A stretch of DNA of 64,000 nt from Gimesia aquarii (GCF_007748195.1 NZ_CP037920.1:3225501-3289500), one strand, 5' to 3'. Positions 7,867 through 17,340 are shown, numbered from the stretch's first letter. The notes: generated by a model from the sequence alone, not told the origin. Translations and numbers: made by a program.

Positions 7867-10401
7867 CTATTTTTGTGTGAATGCATCCACATTCGGAAAA
7901 ACAGGGGTTACAACCCACTGTTCTACATTGTCGTAAAAATTAAGAGGACGATCTGCATAGCCCTTTATGTTCGTCCGAAATACATGAAACTGGTCGATTT
8001 CCCATAATGGGACAATATGTGCCATTGAATATAATTGCAGCTGCAACCTTTTGATGAGTGCCGTTGCTGTTTCCCAGTCGGTTGCTTCATCCAGTTCGAT
8101 CAATTTTAATCTCAGCCAGTCAGGAAAAATTTCGAGTGATTCAATTTGGGCTCCCTTTCCAACAGTGAGGAATGGCCAGAGCTCCATAACTGGTTCTGTC
8201 ATGGTGACAGTACGATAGGCGATGTCCCAATTCAAATTTTTCTTCTCAGCTTCGACTGGTGTATTGGGAATGAGTGTGACTCTCATACCAATTTGTGACC
8301 AGGCATTGATTAATTCCTTCGCTGCTTCCTGCGTTTCCGGATTAGGATCACAGAGCATATGCAGTGTTGGGATGTTTCCTCCCAGTTTCTTTTGGGATGC
8401 GACAGCCAACGCAACTGCTAAAGGAAAATTATACTCACGTTGAGGAACTTGCTGGTTATAAGTTTGTAGCCCTGTGTAATAAGGAGCGGTGATCAAGCGA
8501 CCGTTCAAAAGTTGAGATTGATGCAACAGGGTGTCCGTCAAAATTTTCCTGCGATCGATTGCATAGGCGAGTGCTCTGCGTAGCTCAATGATTTTGAGTG
8601 GCTTACTTTCCGGGTTGAATTGCAAAACATGTGATAAAGGGATTGCACTCTGGACGACGTTAAATTCTTCCTGTTCTTGAAAATAAGAGACCAGTTTAGC
8701 TGGAAGAAACGGGAGTACAGACACTTCTCCCAGTAATAAGGCCTGAAATGACTTTTCAAAATTGGGATAGCGAATTTCATTGATCTGAGCCAGATTATAA
8801 TCGCGTAATCCGGTTGGCTCAGGAATAGCACGAACATAACGTACCTGGTTCGGTGTCTGTTCATCTACGATAAAACGATTAGAAACAAAGATCTCCGGTT
8901 GCTTGGGGTTGCGTGCATTTTCTGAATTGATATCGGTTGATACTGCCTCCCAGAGTGGTTTGGCTTCTATGGGAAGCGTTAATAACCTCTCTGTTCGTAA
9001 AGGGACTCGATCAAAAAAGATACTAAAGGTAAAGGGACTGGTCGCTGTGATTGATTGAACATAGCTGTCGAATCGTTCGTCATATTGACTGTTTCCCGGG
9101 GTGATTTTCTTTCGGAGGAACTCAGTGATATCAGCAGCCATCATAGTGGGATGCGATTCCCAGGATGCGTACGATTGTCTCAAAATAAAGTCCGCACGGC
9201 GCCCCAGATCTGTTGGATCCCACTGTTCAAAAAACCGACTTTGATATTGGGGAGTTTGATTGATACGAGCGACTTCAAATAAGGGGATTTGTGTTAACTT
9301 CCGATGTCGGCGCGTCGAGTTTCGTTCCAGAAAGAACGGAGTTTTATCGAAAGCTGTCTCGAGAACGCCGACATTAATGACGGGATAACGGTTATGGTAA
9401 CGTAATAATGATTCACGCAAGCGAGGATTGATTGGCCAGACAATGGAAGCGTCCATCGCGAACTGAATCGCACTTTGATAATCGTTCTGTTTTGCTTGCT
9501 GATCTGCTTTGTTCAGAATTGTATTCGAGCGGGCCAGAAAGGATTCCTCCCAGATCGCAATGATTTTTTGCCGGGGAAACATGCTTGCCAGACGCTTCAA
9601 AAAAAAGTGACCTTTTCGGAAATGTCCTTCCTTTACCGATTGCTTGATCAGAACGTCAATCACTTCACCGGCGAGCTGACTTAAGCCGGGGTATTCAGGT
9701 GACCGACGATGCAGATCTTCAATAAACGCGATTGCGATTTCAAATTGTTTTAGTTTTTGCTTATCTTTAGCTTCCAGAAAAAGCAGTCGTTGTTGCCTTT
9801 GATTAAACCCGGGCCAGTCGCGATGTTTTCTGTCCAGGACTAAAAGCAGTTCAAATGCCAAGCGTAATTGATTGGATTTCAGTAATTCATCAATTCGCAT
9901 CAGGATCTGGTCTTCATGATGAACGACCTGTTTGACGTTTTTTCTCTGAATTTGATACTCAGGGCTTTCTTTTTCATCGATTAGTGTCAATTGGATAAAA
10001 TTGAAAGCAGCACGCATTTTTCGTTGTTCATCAATTTCTTCTTTGCTCTTTGGCTTAGGCCAGCTATAGCTTTCTTTTAGTGCCGCATCGAGTTGTTGCA
10101 GAGTATTGGGGCGAGGGTAGATCGGTTCTACGATGAGAACACGATCGTTTTCCAAGACGATCCAGTCTACAGGTGGTTTTTTCAACAGATCATCCATAGA
10201 AGGAACTTGCATTTCTTCTATTTTAGGTAAAGGTGTTACTTCCTCTTCTTCGGTTTGTGTTGAATCTGTTTTAGTAGAATCAGACTTTGTCGGTTTGTCT
10301 GACTGATTCTCTTTTTGGGCCAAAACTGATGTTGATCCCGACAAAACGAGAACCAATACCAGAATACAAAAACAGAGACTTCTGTTTGTTAAATTACTCA
10401 T
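7867..10401 (-). CDS. TPR-like domain fused to an ABC-type extracellular solute-binding protein (family 5, oligopeptide type)
   Basis: 844 residues. A signal peptide (LCFCILVLVLVLSGSTSVLAQ, residues 9-29), a Ser/Thr/Lys linker, then about 250 residues of helical repeats (LLKSNQLRLAFELLLVLDRK, YQSAIQFAMDASIVWPINP), then an SBP_bac_5-like fold: ELRRALAYAIDRRKIL (about 615-630) is the hallmark segment, followed by NPETQEAAKELINAWSQIGM and LYSMAHIVPLWEI near the end. Such proteins normally deliver peptides to an Opp/Dpp permease; no permease or ATPase gene is nearby, and the N-terminal helical domain is unusual. Its ATG overlaps the stop of the upstream FHA-propeller gene by 4 bp (ATGA), so the two are translationally coupled. 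Probably a structural or sensing use of the SBP fold (inference). Confidence 0.82.
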   Translation of the reverse strand: MSNLTNRSLCFCILVLVLVLSGSTSVLAQKENQSDKPTKSDSTKTDSTQTEEEEVTPLPKIEEMQVPSMDDLLKKPPVDWIVLENDRVLIVEPIYPRPNTLQQLDAALKESYSWPKPKSKEEIDEQRKMRAAFNFIQLTLIDEKESPEYQIQRKNVKQVVHHEDQILMRIDELLKSNQLRLAFELLLVLDRKHRDWPGFNQRQQRLLFLEAKDKQKLKQFEIAIAFIEDLHRRSPEYPGLSQLAGEVIDVLIKQSVKEGHFRKGHFFLKRLASMFPRQKIIAIWEESFLARSNTILNKADQQAKQNDYQSAIQFAMDASIVWPINPRLRESLLRYHNRYPVINVGVLETAFDKTPFFLERNSTRRHRKLTQIPLFEVARINQTPQYQSRFFEQWDPTDLGRRADFILRQSYASWESHPTMMAADITEFLRKKITPGNSQYDERFDSYVQSITATSPFTFSIFFDRVPLRTERLLTLPIEAKPLWEAVSTDINSENARNPKQPEIFVSNRFIVDEQTPNQVRYVRAIPEPTGLRDYNLAQINEIRYPNFEKSFQALLLGEVSVLPFLPAKLVSYFQEQEEFNVVQSAIPLSHVLQFNPESKPLKIIELRRALAYAIDRRKILTDTLLHQSQLLNGRLITAPYYTGLQTYNQQVPQREYNFPLAVALAVASQKKLGGNIPTLHMLCDPNPETQEAAKELINAWSQIGMRVTLIPNTPVEAEKKNLNWDIAYRTVTMTEPVMELWPFLTVGKGAQIESLEIFPDWLRLKLIELDEATDWETATALIKRLQLQLYSMAHIVPLWEIDQFHVFRTNIKGYADRPLNFYDNVEQWVVTPVFPNVDAFTQK

Positions 10402-13400
10402 AGCGAAGCCTGTCCTTTCTGCTGCAGGACCTGATCGATACGATAAAGGCTTCCATCCACAGTTGGTACCAGCATTATCTGATCCAGATTCACAGTGGCT
10501 CCACTCGTGGGGAGGGGGGTGTTAAATTCTGTTTGAATTTTTCCAGTTTTGGCTTCGACTGTGATTAATGTGCCGTTGCGCAGAGTTAGTAAGATTTGAT
10601 CCTCATACATGGCGGGTTGACCTGCGAGGGAAGAATCAGACAATTTTAAGTCCCACCGTTTTTTCAGGCCGTTACTGATATCGAAGCAGCTTAATTTTTG
10701 TTTCGATTCTACAAACAGGAGATTATTTGTGATCCAGAGATCATTGGCAGACGGAGATGCTATTTGGAGTTTTCCTGTTTGTTGACCAGTCTTGGCATCA
10801 AGTAATTGTAGCTGTCCTGAGGCATCTGAAATGGCTATGAAATTCTTACTAATCCCTGCATTAAAATCGATGGGTTGTTTATTGTCAGTCATTGATACAA
10901 CAGCGAGGTGACGTGCGGGAGTTGTTCGATATTGCAAAGTAAAAATCTGGCCGCTGGAAGTTAATGCGATACATTGATTTTTCGAAATGGGAATGAGTTG
11001 CTTCCAATTGACTTTTGCATCAACATCATCTGGCAGAACAAAATCTTGTACGGTGTTTAAACCTCGTCCTTTACGGTATACCGAGATTTTTTTATGGAAC
11101 GGAAGTGCGATCCCATCTCCGATTAGAATCGGCATTGTGTCTAAAGGTGCTTTCAATGGTATTGTTTGTTCCAGTTGGCCAAATGAATTGAGAATCCAGA
11201 GTGTCGGTTCCGGGGAGCCGCAGTAGACTGCAATTTTACCATCAGACAGTTGGGTCGTTTTAAGTGGTTCAGTCAGCCCTTCGGGGAGTTTGAGCTGGGT
11301 GATGGTTCTCTCTCTGAAACTTGTGCCATCGGGACCAAAATCTTTACCACGGAGTCGAAAAATATCACCATCAGATGTGACGCAAACCAGACCATTTTCA
11401 CCATACGAATACGTTGCCAGAATGTCTGTGCCAAGAATCGATTTCCAGGAACTGCTCATCTCATCGCGATTAGCGATCGTAAAAATGACCGAGTTTGAGG
11501 AGAGGAGTCGCCGGGCAAGATACAGATTATTGCCAATCAACTGCATCGGTTGTGCTCCCAGGCCATCGGCAATCTTTTTCTTGTCTAGTTTGATACCGGA
11601 ATTGAGAAGCGTAAACTTGCGTAATGCAGAACTGCTCATCCAAAGTTGTCCACCGGAACCGGCCGACAGATAGATCTGGCATGAAAGTGGATCTTGTAAC
11701 TGATACGAGGCAATTTCAGTCAGTTTTCTTTTACCTTCCTCATCGGTCACCGTAAAAGCTGTAATGCGTTCTGGAACAGTGGGTAAAAATAACTGTTTGC
11801 CACGTAGCACAGGTGGGCTTTGCACATGACCTTTAATACGGAATTGCTCCAGTTCGTTGAGAGAGGCATTCTCACCATTTCCATCCAGTATATGCAGTAG
11901 AGCAGAGTCTGCGCGGTCGTTCTCACAAACCATCAGTAGTTTTCCCATTGGAATAATAGGGATCCGTATCGTTCCCGGTCGATGCCCGATCGCTGTGACG
12001 CGTTTACATTCAAAAGGACGTAATGAAACAAGATAAATAACAGCTTCATGTCCCGCGACGGCGACGGCTTGTTCTCCATAGACCAGTCCGGGAGCACCGA
12101 TCAATGGCTGAGCAAACTTAAGTTGAGAAATGCGATTACCACTGATCAAATCAAGGCTGAGCAAATCACCAGATTCACATGATATGACAATGAGCCCCTG
12201 ATGTATCAATGGTTGTCCCGTCGGTCGAGAGGGTAATGCTTGACGCCAGATCAATTTCCCATTTTTTTGTGAGACACAAACCAGATCCTGATGTCTCGAA
12301 TCATAGAGGAGTAAGGCGGGTTCGGTTCCTGTGACAGTCAATGGTGCAAAGGGTGCATCCAAGCCAATCGGACGTCGCCAGATAGGATCTCCTGTAATGG
12401 AATCAATCCCAAAGCAACTACCATTGGCCAATGCGAATACGTTTCGTCCGTCCGAAACTGCATTGGAGCGAGAGCGAGTATGCAGTGCCAATGTGACGAC
12501 TTGCGGAAATGTTTCAGGGTATTCTTCATTCGAAGCGGCAACAGGTTCGTTATTTATTTTGATGAGACCTTTTTCGACTTCGAGAATTTGATCAAGTACG
12601 GTCGACATCTTGCGATCATTGTTATAATACGGATAGCGATCCAGCAGATGCCGTCTGCGTTTCAATGCTTTTAGAGTATCTTTTTGTTTGATTGACTCTT
12701 CAATTTCCAAGACTGCGACATCAAATACCTCTTTCCTCAGAATTTCGGCCTCTGCTTTTTCATAACCGGCTTTGATTTTCGCTAAAGTTTCAGTTGGAGG
12801 TACATCTTGAGGGCTATATCGAGTCAGTATCTTCTCGGCATTCTTTGATACCACTAACAATTCACGATCTTTCGTTCGGCTGGCTGTTTCTACAGATCCG
12901 AGTGCAATTCGCTGTCCATAATCGGCTATTGTTGAGTGCTGGCTTTTAAAGTCAGAGTCATCTCTATGCTTTTTGATGAATTTATCAGTCGCCTCCAATC
13001 CTGATTTCCAGGCTGGTGTTGATCCCGAAATTTCCTTCTCCACTAATGACTTGCTGAGAAAGATACGTGCTTCATCGACATAATCGCTTTTACTAAAATT
13101 TTCCTGGAAATTTTCGAAGAGCTGTATTGCCTGGGAGTATTTCCCCGCTTCCATTTCCTGGACGGCCGCGTCAAAGTGTCGTTTGGCAGTATCGCGTCCA
13201 ATAATGAACCAGAAAGTCAGTGCTGTGAGCGCTAAAAGAATACCACCACCGGTGAGTGAGAGGACTAAAGGAGAGCGGGTGATTTGACGTTCCCCGGGAC
13301 GTACAGCATTTTTTGAAGCTCGCTTACGTATGCGATCCTTTAATGAAAGCGTACTTTTGTCTTCAGTATCTGTTGTTTCATTGGCACCTTCTAATTCATC

Positions 13401-14072
13401 TGAACCATGATCACTCGTGCGAGATAAAAAAGTGCTTTCAGGAGCTTGGGGAGTTTCTTTAGAACTTACATCTTCAAGTAGTTCTGCAGCAGACTCCAGG
13501 TCGAGATCATCATCGGCAGGCAATTCTTCGACTGGCGGTGGTTCTACTTTGGGTGCCTTTTTTTCTTTTCTAGACTTCGAGACTTTGTTTTTTGCAGATT
13601 TCGATTCTTGTTTCCTGGATGATTCTTTGGAAGATTTGGAACGGAGTGTACTGCTTTTTTCCTGTGGTTTTGAAGGAGAACGCAATTCAGCTTCAAACTC
13701 GTTCTCGCTGATCGGCTGCAGATCATACATTGATGATTCATTTTTGTCGTTGGAAGTGTCAGGTAGTGGAGAAGACAAATCAAGTAGATCGACTTCGTCT
13801 ACAAACAGTATATCCGCTTCTCCGATCCGGATTAAATCACCATCATTTAAGAGCGTCCTTCCGGACATTGTTCCGTTGACGTCAATCCCATCACTGGTTG
13901 CAGCAAGAATTTCATATCCTTTTTTATTCCAACTTATACGGCATTGCATTGATGCAACACCTTCAATCTGCAAATCATTCGAAGTATGACTGCCAATGGA
14001 TATTGGCTGTTTTTTGGATAACTCAATCTTTTGAGTTTTTCCGGATAATAGTGAAATTTCTAAACTGGCCAT
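10398..14072 (-). CDS. Membrane protein with FHA domain, TPR-like repeats and PQQ-type beta-propeller
   Basis: 1224 residues. Domain order: cytoplasmic FHA domain (about 1-95: IGSHTSNDLQIEG, RTLLNDGDLIRIGEADILF) that should bind phosphothreonine; a long Ser/Lys/Glu-rich disordered linker (about 100-260); one transmembrane helix (LVLSLTGGGILLALTALTFW, about 270-290); TPR-like helices (FDAAVQEMEAGKYSQAIQLF, about 300-450); then a PQQ/BamB-like propeller to the C-terminus (blades with GDPIWRRPIG, NGKLIWRQALPSR, DAKTGQQTGKLQI). Topology is cytoplasm-in, propeller in the periplasm or paryphoplasm. I prefer the ATG at 14070-14072 over an in-frame GTG at 14081; neither has a strong SD. It could couple kinase signalling to the adjacent ExbB/ExbD motor (inference). 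Confidence 0.85.
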   Translation of the reverse strand: MASLEISLLSGKTQKIELSKKQPISIGSHTSNDLQIEGVASMQCRISWNKKGYEILAATSDGIDVNGTMSGRTLLNDGDLIRIGEADILFVDEVDLLDLSSPLPDTSNDKNESSMYDLQPISENEFEAELRSPSKPQEKSSTLRSKSSKESSRKQESKSAKNKVSKSRKEKKAPKVEPPPVEELPADDDLDLESAAELLEDVSSKETPQAPESTFLSRTSDHGSDELEGANETTDTEDKSTLSLKDRIRKRASKNAVRPGERQITRSPLVLSLTGGGILLALTALTFWFIIGRDTAKRHFDAAVQEMEAGKYSQAIQLFENFQENFSKSDYVDEARIFLSKSLVEKEISGSTPAWKSGLEATDKFIKKHRDDSDFKSQHSTIADYGQRIALGSVETASRTKDRELLVVSKNAEKILTRYSPQDVPPTETLAKIKAGYEKAEAEILRKEVFDVAVLEIEESIKQKDTLKALKRRRHLLDRYPYYNNDRKMSTVLDQILEVEKGLIKINNEPVAASNEEYPETFPQVVTLALHTRSRSNAVSDGRNVFALANGSCFGIDSITGDPIWRRPIGLDAPFAPLTVTGTEPALLLYDSRHQDLVCVSQKNGKLIWRQALPSRPTGQPLIHQGLIVISCESGDLLSLDLISGNRISQLKFAQPLIGAPGLVYGEQAVAVAGHEAVIYLVSLRPFECKRVTAIGHRPGTIRIPIIPMGKLLMVCENDRADSALLHILDGNGENASLNELEQFRIKGHVQSPPVLRGKQLFLPTVPERITAFTVTDEEGKRKLTEIASYQLQDPLSCQIYLSAGSGGQLWMSSSALRKFTLLNSGIKLDKKKIADGLGAQPMQLIGNNLYLARRLLSSNSVIFTIANRDEMSSSWKSILGTDILATYSYGENGLVCVTSDGDIFRLRGKDFGPDGTSFRERTITQLKLPEGLTEPLKTTQLSDGKIAVYCGSPEPTLWILNSFGQLEQTIPLKAPLDTMPILIGDGIALPFHKKISVYRKGRGLNTVQDFVLPDDVDAKVNWKQLIPISKNQCIALTSSGQIFTLQYRTTPARHLAVVSMTDNKQPIDFNAGISKNFIAISDASGQLQLLDAKTGQQTGKLQIASPSANDLWITNNLLFVESKQKLSCFDISNGLKKRWDLKLSDSSLAGQPAMYEDQILLTLRNGTLITVEAKTGKIQTEFNTPLPTSGATVNLDQIMLVPTVDGSLYRIDQVLQQKGQASL

Positions 14073-14140
14073 CTCAATCACTTATATTTGCAGAATTATG
14101 GGAAGTAAGTCATGCTTAGCACAATTGAACTTCTTCTAGG

Positions 14141-15157
14141 TCAATCTTCAGGACCACGGTAGGAAGCGAGTCTGATTTTTTGCATACCAACTTCATTAGC
14201 CGCATCGACAACTGCGACCACTGTTTCATGTCTGGCGGCATTGTGTGCACTAAGCACTAATTCGGATTTCGGTTTTCCTCCTTGATCGCGACGGTCCAAA
14301 ATTGCTTGAACAATTTCGGAAGAGTTTGAGAGTTTGATATCATCAACATAAATCCCATTATTGTTATCAATTTCGACAATGATAGACTCTTCACGAAAGT
14401 CATCCAGAGTTTGTAACGACTGGGAAACACCATCTTCATCTGGATTCGGAGGAGGTACCTGTATGCTTTTTTGCAGACTGAATGATGCGGTAATCATAAA
14501 GAAAATGAGTAAGAGAAAGGTGACATCCACCATCGGTGTCAGGTCCATTTCTTCAAATTCCGACTCCGCACTCCGAATGGAAAACCCCTCATCATCGTCT
14601 TCATCTTCTTCTACGTCATTTCTGGGTTTTGTGGGAGGAACTGTTGCAGTTTCTTTCGATTGTGTTTTAGCCTCTATTTTTTGGGATGCCACTTCCGGTT
14701 CTGACTGAGGAGTACGTTCTTCAGATTCGCTGGTGTCGAGTTCAGGAGCTGGTTCGGGATGTGATTTCGTTTGCTGTTTCTCTTCAGAGCTTGGGGGAGA
14801 CTTCTCTTTTTCTTCAACCTGCTTTTCGATTACGGGCTGCGCAGTCTCTTCTGCGGCTGCAGCTTGTTCCCAATCTCCTTCCAGAATTTCATCCCAACTT
14901 TCACCTAGCGGGCCTAAGTCATCCAAATCGTCAAGTAATTGATTTTCTTCCTGATTGACTGAAGTGGCTTGAGGCGTTTTTTCTGTTTGAGGGGGAGCTT
15001 GAGGAGTATTTTCTGCTACTTCCGTTCGACGGTCTTCACTTTTTAATGGGATCGTAATTTGACGCTGGCAGGCAGGGCAGGAAACCGATTTTCCTGCCTT
15101 CTTGCTAGCGACACTTAGCTTTTGACCACATTTTTGACAGTAGAATTTGATAGGCAT
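14141..15157 (-). CDS. ExbD/TolR family protein with N-terminal zinc ribbon and long acidic linker
   Basis: 338 residues, more than twice the usual ExbD length of about 140. Residues 1-40 are a zinc ribbon with C7/C10 and C27/C30 (CQKCGQKL, SCPACQRQI). Residues 45-200 are a Glu/Pro/Gln-rich, probably disordered cytoplasmic linker ending in an acidic run (VEEDEDDDEG). From 201: DLTPMVDVTFLLLIFFMI, the single TM helix with the proton-carrying Asp at 211, then the periplasmic ExbD domain ending KIRLASYRG. ExbD proteins pair with an ExbB pentamer to turn proton flow into force on a periplasmic partner. Second ExbD of the cluster, 70 bp after the first. Confidence 0.9.
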   Translation of the reverse strand: MPIKFYCQKCGQKLSVASKKAGKSVSCPACQRQITIPLKSEDRRTEVAENTPQAPPQTEKTPQATSVNQEENQLLDDLDDLGPLGESWDEILEGDWEQAAAAEETAQPVIEKQVEEKEKSPPSSEEKQQTKSHPEPAPELDTSESEERTPQSEPEVASQKIEAKTQSKETATVPPTKPRNDVEEDEDDDEGFSIRSAESEFEEMDLTPMVDVTFLLLIFFMITASFSLQKSIQVPPPNPDEDGVSQSLQTLDDFREESIIVEIDNNNGIYVDDIKLSNSSEIVQAILDRRDQGGKPKSELVLSAHNAARHETVVAVVDAANEVGMQKIRLASYRGPED

Positions 15158-15227
15158 ATTTAAATCAGTATCTCGTATTCTTTTCAGATTAGATTAATTC
15201 AAGATCGAGATTGCGTGACGATCAAAA

Positions 15228-15707
15228 TCAATTATTCTTTTTCTCTTCAATTCCAATATAAAATTTCACTCCATCCACTTCTGTTACTGCCCGAGTCACT
15301 TCCTGGACAAATCCATGTGGCACGCCCCGATCTGCTTTGATAATGACATCGCTGACACCATTTTGAACGCGCTCGCGAACTTTTGCTGTCAGCTCTTCCA
15401 GTGAAACTTCGGTGGCGCCCCCTGATTCTTTAAATTCAACGACACTCTTTCCATTTAATCCGTTTCCATCATTATGAACTAAAATTGTTGTAGAAAGTCG
15501 GGTATCAACTCCAACTCCATGTCGGGCAACCGGGACATCTGAGTCCTGGGTTGCCTGCATTGTCGAAGTGACCATAAAGAAGATCAGAAGGAGAAACGTG
15601 ACATCAATCATGGGGGTAATGTCCAAGTCGTCACCGGTGCCGCGAGATGTTGGTCGTTTTTTCCAACTATCTTCATCTATTTCGAATATTGTTTTTTTTC
15701 TAGCCAT
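15228..15707 (-). CDS. ExbD/TolR family biopolymer transport protein
   Basis: 159 residues of normal architecture: cytoplasmic N-terminus MARKKTIFEIDEDSWKK, TM helix DITPMIDVTFLLLIFFMV with the conserved Asp at 35, and a periplasmic domain (VIIKADRGVPHGFVQEV) containing the D-x-x-V/G-like segment of the family. I start at the ATG at 15705-15707 because this gives a family-like N-terminus; an upstream in-frame extension would overlap the end of exbB and looks non-coding. Acts with the upstream ExbB as the H+-driven motor. Having two different ExbDs beside one ExbB suggests a mixed ExbD dimer in the pore (inference). Confidence 0.94.
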   Translation of the reverse strand: MARKKTIFEIDEDSWKKRPTSRGTGDDLDITPMIDVTFLLLIFFMVTSTMQATQDSDVPVARHGVGVDTRLSTTILVHNDGNGLNGKSVVEFKESGGATEVSLEELTAKVRERVQNGVSDVIIKADRGVPHGFVQEVTRAVTEVDGVKFYIGIEEKKNN

Positions 15708-15726
15708 GTTCAATAGGTCCTGGAGG

Positions 15727-16383
15727 TCATGACTGACGTGATGAGTCAAGAATTTCCAGAAACTCACCTGTATGTTCTTGCACAGAGTCTTGTAGTTTTC
15801 CGATGCGTACATGAATCAAGGCACCAGCCATGACTAAAGGAATGGCGACAGCCAAGCCTGCTGCAGTTGTAAATAACGCGAAACTGATTTCGCCCGCCAG
15901 TTGACTGGGATCGCCTCCAGACTCTTGCATATTGCCGATTTTGTCAAAAGCGTTGATCATTCCAATCACGGTTCCCAATAAACCCAGCATGGGAGCACTT
16001 TTCACAATGGTACTGATCCAGGACATACGATATTCAAGGTCAGCCAGAATATCCCGTTCAAATTTTTCAGCGAGCATCTGTCTTAATTTTTTCGCGGGAC
16101 GTTCCATATTTGCCATCGCAACTAAAATTAATTGCGGAACTGCTTTACTCCAATAGGGAGGCGAATCACAGAGATTGATTACAGATTCATAGTCCTTTTT
16201 TTCGATATCTTCATGAATCTGGTCGAGAAATTCGCTTGCTGCATTTTGTGTTAAGAATCGTTTTTGTGCGATTTGTCTGATTAGCAGGATGACACAAAAA
16301 ACGCCATACAAAGCGGTCAATCCCAATGCAATATAGATGGCATAACCAGCCACATTCAAGATAGGAGTCAGCGAGTAATTCAT
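15727..16383 (-). CDS. MotA/TolQ/ExbB proton channel family protein
   Basis: 218 residues with three predicted TM helices: VAGYAIYIALGLTALYGVFC (about 11-30), a central one around PMLGLLGTVIGMINAFDKIG (about 130-150) and ISFALFTTAAGLAVAIPLVM (about 165-185). The GLLGTVIGM and TTAAGLAVAIP blocks are the family signature, including the Thr residues that line the proton path. Lacks the long extra domain of some planctomycete MotA/TolQ proteins. Inner-membrane pentamer that powers TonB- or Tol-like partners. 19-20 bp separate it from both neighbours, so it is in the same transcript. Confidence 0.93.
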   Translation of the reverse strand: MNYSLTPILNVAGYAIYIALGLTALYGVFCVILLIRQIAQKRFLTQNAASEFLDQIHEDIEKKDYESVINLCDSPPYWSKAVPQLILVAMANMERPAKKLRQMLAEKFERDILADLEYRMSWISTIVKSAPMLGLLGTVIGMINAFDKIGNMQESGGDPSQLAGEISFALFTTAAGLAVAIPLVMAGALIHVRIGKLQDSVQEHTGEFLEILDSSRQS

Positions 16384-16403
16384 AGATGCCTGTTCATGTG
16401 TTG

Positions 16404-17303
16404 TTAGCGGAAATAAGTTTGTCGTGTGACCTCGAAGTTGTATCCCGTACGATCGCCGCGGACCGTAAAATAAGTACGACGAATCTCATCGAACTTTTTG
16501 TTTCGATATCGCTTTTCTTGTGAAAGGAGCATGTTTTCTGTTTGTTTTGGATAAAAATGAAACAGTATGGCACCAGTTACATCAAAGCCTGCCTTTTTAA
16601 ACAAGCTGAGATCGCTGGTTCTGCGCTCCCCTCCTTGCCACGTCATATAAAGTCGTTTTTCGTTTGCGCCCGAAGATACCGTTCTGGAGACGGGTTTGTC
16701 AGACGAGACTTTCGATAAATAAATCATCTTTCCGTTTTTAAGTAATGCCCCAAGTTCAATTTTGAAAAAATCCAGTTGCTTGGCATAATCGCGTAGTGAA
16801 CCTCGATCAGAAAACTTGATAAACCAGCGTTGTTCACGTGGGAGACCTTTTTTGCCAGGACCAAATCCCAATGCGCGCTTTCCGGTTCCAGCGGCGCTAC
16901 CGACTTTGCCGGAGTTGGTCAGATCTGTTTGCATTTGCTGCTGGACTTGTTGGGTGGCTTTGTCTGATAATTCGACCACGCTGTCGAGCATTTCCTCTAC
17001 CTGATTTTCTTCTTCTGGTGTGTCGATTTGAGAAGGATCATCAATAGGATCTTCAGGTGATTCAACAAGCAGGGAATCATCAGGCGATCCATCTTCAGCA
17101 CCACCTGCTAAATCGATCATTTCCAGGGCAACGTCATTTTCTGTTTGAGGAAGACGATTGGTGAACCAGACTATGGAAAGCCAGAATACGGCAATGATCA
17201 ATGCCAGCACAACAGCGATCAACGAAGAACTGACCTGGTCATATTGCGTAACACGCATGACCGGTGATTTCCTGTGATCATTCTGAGATGTTGCCTGCGA
17301 CAT
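16404..17303 (-). CDS. Single-pass membrane protein with TonB/TolA-like topology, unknown family
   Basis: 299 residues from the ATG at 17301-17303; an in-frame TTG at 17313-17315 is a weaker alternative. Seen: a short cytoplasmic N-terminus, one TM helix (SLIAVVLALIIAVFWLSIVW, about 27-46), an acidic linker (SPDDSLLVESPEDPIDDPSQ, then EEENQVEEMLDSVVELSD), a Gly-rich turn (GKRALGFGPGKKGLPREQ, about 140-157) and a mixed C-terminal domain to residue 299 with many aromatic and basic residues. It sits directly in front of exbB-exbD-exbD, the usual place of tonB/tolA. I see no TonB C-terminal sequence signature, so a TonB-like tether is an inference from shape and position. Confidence 0.75.
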   Translation of the reverse strand: MSQATSQNDHRKSPVMRVTQYDQVSSSLIAVVLALIIAVFWLSIVWFTNRLPQTENDVALEMIDLAGGAEDGSPDDSLLVESPEDPIDDPSQIDTPEEENQVEEMLDSVVELSDKATQQVQQQMQTDLTNSGKVGSAAGTGKRALGFGPGKKGLPREQRWFIKFSDRGSLRDYAKQLDFFKIELGALLKNGKMIYLSKVSSDKPVSRTVSSGANEKRLYMTWQGGERRTSDLSLFKKAGFDVTGAILFHFYPKQTENMLLSQEKRYRNKKFDEIRRTYFTVRGDRTGYNFEVTRQTYFR

Positions 17304-17340
17304 CGTGTATGACAATTCTAGTTCGGTTTAAAAATCTGAA

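Noticed and set aside
13417..13989. Ser-rich 190-codon frame on the plus strand
   Set aside because: It is the antisense of the Ser/Glu/Lys-rich linker of the FHA-propeller gene; low-complexity coding on the opposite strand explains it.
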